DNA of 44,477 nt from Streptomyces plumbidurans (lineage in GTDB: Bacteria > Actinomycetota > Actinomycetes > Streptomycetales > Streptomycetaceae): positions 1-44,477 of the forward strand of contig NZ_JAFJSY010000088.1 in the NCBI RefSeq assembly GCF_019857225.1, given 5' to 3'. The position numbers and the translations under genes are program-made. Under the pieces are notes generated by a model. That model saw nothing but the letters and a program-made list of their open reading frames with translations. It was not told the origin of the DNA and did not search any database. Positions 43,281 through 44,477 of this stretch are shown here, one piece after another (within the stretch, counting starts at the first letter, position 1; the number at the start of each line of letters is the position of its first letter).

Positions 43281-44477
43281 TTGAGCACAAACGCAGTCGG
43301 CCACGAGGACGGGGAGCCCGTCCCGGCCGGCAGTCAGGAACTTCCACCGCGCAAGGCGATAGCCATCACGGCGGCCGTCCTGGTCGGCTTCTTCGTCATC
43401 GACGGCTCGTACGTCTGGTCCGAGCACCCGCCGGCCTGGGAACTCGCCGCCTCCCTCTCCGGGTTCGCCGGAATGCTGGTGCTGCAGCTCGGCCACTCCT
43501 TCCCCCGCCTCTTCCCCTTCCTGACCCGCTACCGGTACGCGACCTGGGGGCTTCAGGCCCTGCTCGCCGGTATCCCGATCGCGGTGTTCGGGGTGGCCTG
43601 GGGAGGCATGATCGTCTTCCTCACCGCCTCCGCGGTACTGGTGTTCCCGGCCGCCCTCGGCTGGCCGCTGTTCGTGCTGTGCGCGGCCGCGGAGACCGCG
43701 GTCTTCCACCACTACTCGCCGCGCTGGGCCGACACCGTCTACGCCGGGGTCGAGTCGGTGCTGATCCCGCTCATCGTGATCGGCCTGTCCCGGATGTCGG
43801 GCATGATCGTCCAGCTGCACCGCTCGCGCGAGGAACTGTCCCGGCTCGCCGTCGCCGCCGAGCGGCTGCGGTTCGCCCGGGACCTGCACGACGTCGTCGG
43901 TTTCAGCCTCTCGGCGATCTCCCTCAAGTGCGAACTGGCCTACCGCCTGCTCGCCGACGCCCCCGCCAAGGCGCAGGAGGAACTCGCCGAGATCCTCGGC
44001 ACCTCCCGCAAGGCCCTCGCCGACGTGCGCTCGGTCAGCCGGGGCTACCGCGAGATGTCGCTGTCCGGCGAGGCCGACGCCGCCGTCTCGATGCTCGCCG
44101 CCGCCGGCATCCGCACCCAACTCCAGTACGACTGCGGGGCGTTGCCCGGCCCCGTGGACACCGCCCTGGCCGCCGCGCTGCGCGAAGGCCTGACCAACAT
44201 GCTGCGGCACAGCAAGGCCGAGCGCTGTGTGATCGGCGCCGGGGTGCACGAGGGCACCGTGCGGCTCACGCTCGCCAACGACGGGGTGGGCCGGGCCGGC
44301 CGGACCCCGCGCACGGTCTCCGACGGAGGGCTCACCGTCCTCGAGCGCCGGCTCGCGGCGCTCGGCGGCACACTCGCGCACGCCCCCGGCGAGGACGGCT
44401 GGTTCCGGCTCGAAGCGGCGGTGCCGCTGACCGAACCGGCCGGCCCGGAGCCCTCCGCGCGGCCCGCCCGCCGCGGC
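43281..44477 (+). CDS. NarL-type sensor histidine kinase, C-terminus cut by window end
   Basis: The 399 visible residues start at TTG 43281 with GGGGGAA just upstream; an ATG at 43270 is out of frame and stops at once. About four or five hydrophobic helices (30-155) lead to FARDLHDVVGFSLSAIS with the phospho-accepting His203 (HisKA_3), and an ATPase domain with ALREGLTNMLRHSKAERC and LANDGVG. This is the DesK/NarX group. A response regulator should follow outside the window. It may govern the adjacent RiPP genes. Confidence 0.9.
   Translation, partial: MSTNAVGHEDGEPVPAGSQELPPRKAIAITAAVLVGFFVIDGSYVWSEHPPAWELAASLSGFAGMLVLQLGHSFPRLFPFLTRYRYATWGLQALLAGIPIAVFGVAWGGMIVFLTASAVLVFPAALGWPLFVLCAAAETAVFHHYSPRWADTVYAGVESVLIPLIVIGLSRMSGMIVQLHRSREELSRLAVAAERLRFARDLHDVVGFSLSAISLKCELAYRLLADAPAKAQEELAEILGTSRKALADVRSVSRGYREMSLSGEADAAVSMLAAAGIRTQLQYDCGALPGPVDTALAAALREGLTNMLRHSKAERCVIGAGVHEGTVRLTLANDGVGRAGRTPRTVSDGGLTVLERRLAALGGTLAHAPGEDGWFRLEAAVPLTEPAGPEPSARPARRG

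Overview
The window is high-GC actinomycete DNA, almost certainly Streptomyces. Third codon positions are strongly G/C, GTG and TTG starts follow purine-rich ribosome binding sites, many genes overlap at ATGA or GTGA, and a TTA leucine codon is very rare. No rRNA, tRNA, transposase, integrase or CRISPR array was seen.

About 1-39.7 kb belongs to one glycosylated aromatic (type II) polyketide gene cluster. The left part (1-11.2 kb) holds the first codons of an acyl-CoA carboxylase beta subunit and a nearly complete deoxysugar set: dTDP-glucose synthase, 4,6-dehydratase, 2,3-dehydratase, 3-ketoreductase, an E1/SpnQ-type 3-dehydrase, an epimerase and a 4-ketoreductase. With them sit a PgaE-like FAD hydroxylase and a two-component flavin monooxygenase with its FMN reductase. 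At 11.2-11.8 kb there is a non-coding array of about 38-bp repeats. An AMP ligase, a free-standing carrier protein and a 31-residue membrane peptide follow (11.8-13.8 kb).

A leftward block (13.9-23.4 kb) carries five GT1-type glycosyltransferases, an MFS exporter and a two-gene ABC exporter. A rightward trio (23.8-26.4 kb) encodes a CerJ-like KAS III homologue, a second sugar ketoreductase and a tandem-domain ABM monooxygenase. A leftward operon (33.4 to 26.4 kb) encodes the C-9-type ketoreductase, two START-fold aromatase/cyclases, an acyl-CoA ligase, another ABM protein, an aldo/keto reductase and an FAD monooxygenase. An NTF2-like protein (33.6 kb) is transcribed divergently. Another leftward operon (38.7 to 34.2 kb) encodes a PF04199 cyclase, a type II thioesterase, KS-alpha, KS-beta and ACP, and is followed upstream by a SARP activator. 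The expected product is a C-9-reduced, heavily oxygenated polycyclic aglycone carrying several 2,6-dideoxy and/or 2,3,6-trideoxy sugars and probably an extra acyl group. The sugar and acyl logic recalls cervimycin-type compounds, but the aglycone cannot be fixed from this window.

From 40.0 kb a separate system begins: a 52-54-residue peptide gene, translationally coupled to a fused leader-binding/YcaO cyclodehydratase-like enzyme, then a small protein resembling only the N-terminal part of SagB dehydrogenases and ending in a TTA codon, then a NarL-type sensor kinase that runs off the window. This looks like a compact RiPP cassette, possibly of the azoline- or amidine-forming kind, and it is the strongest candidate for something undescribed.

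Shared 11-bp-periodic heptamers in three promoter regions suggest co-control by the SARP. Strong hairpins separate convergent units.
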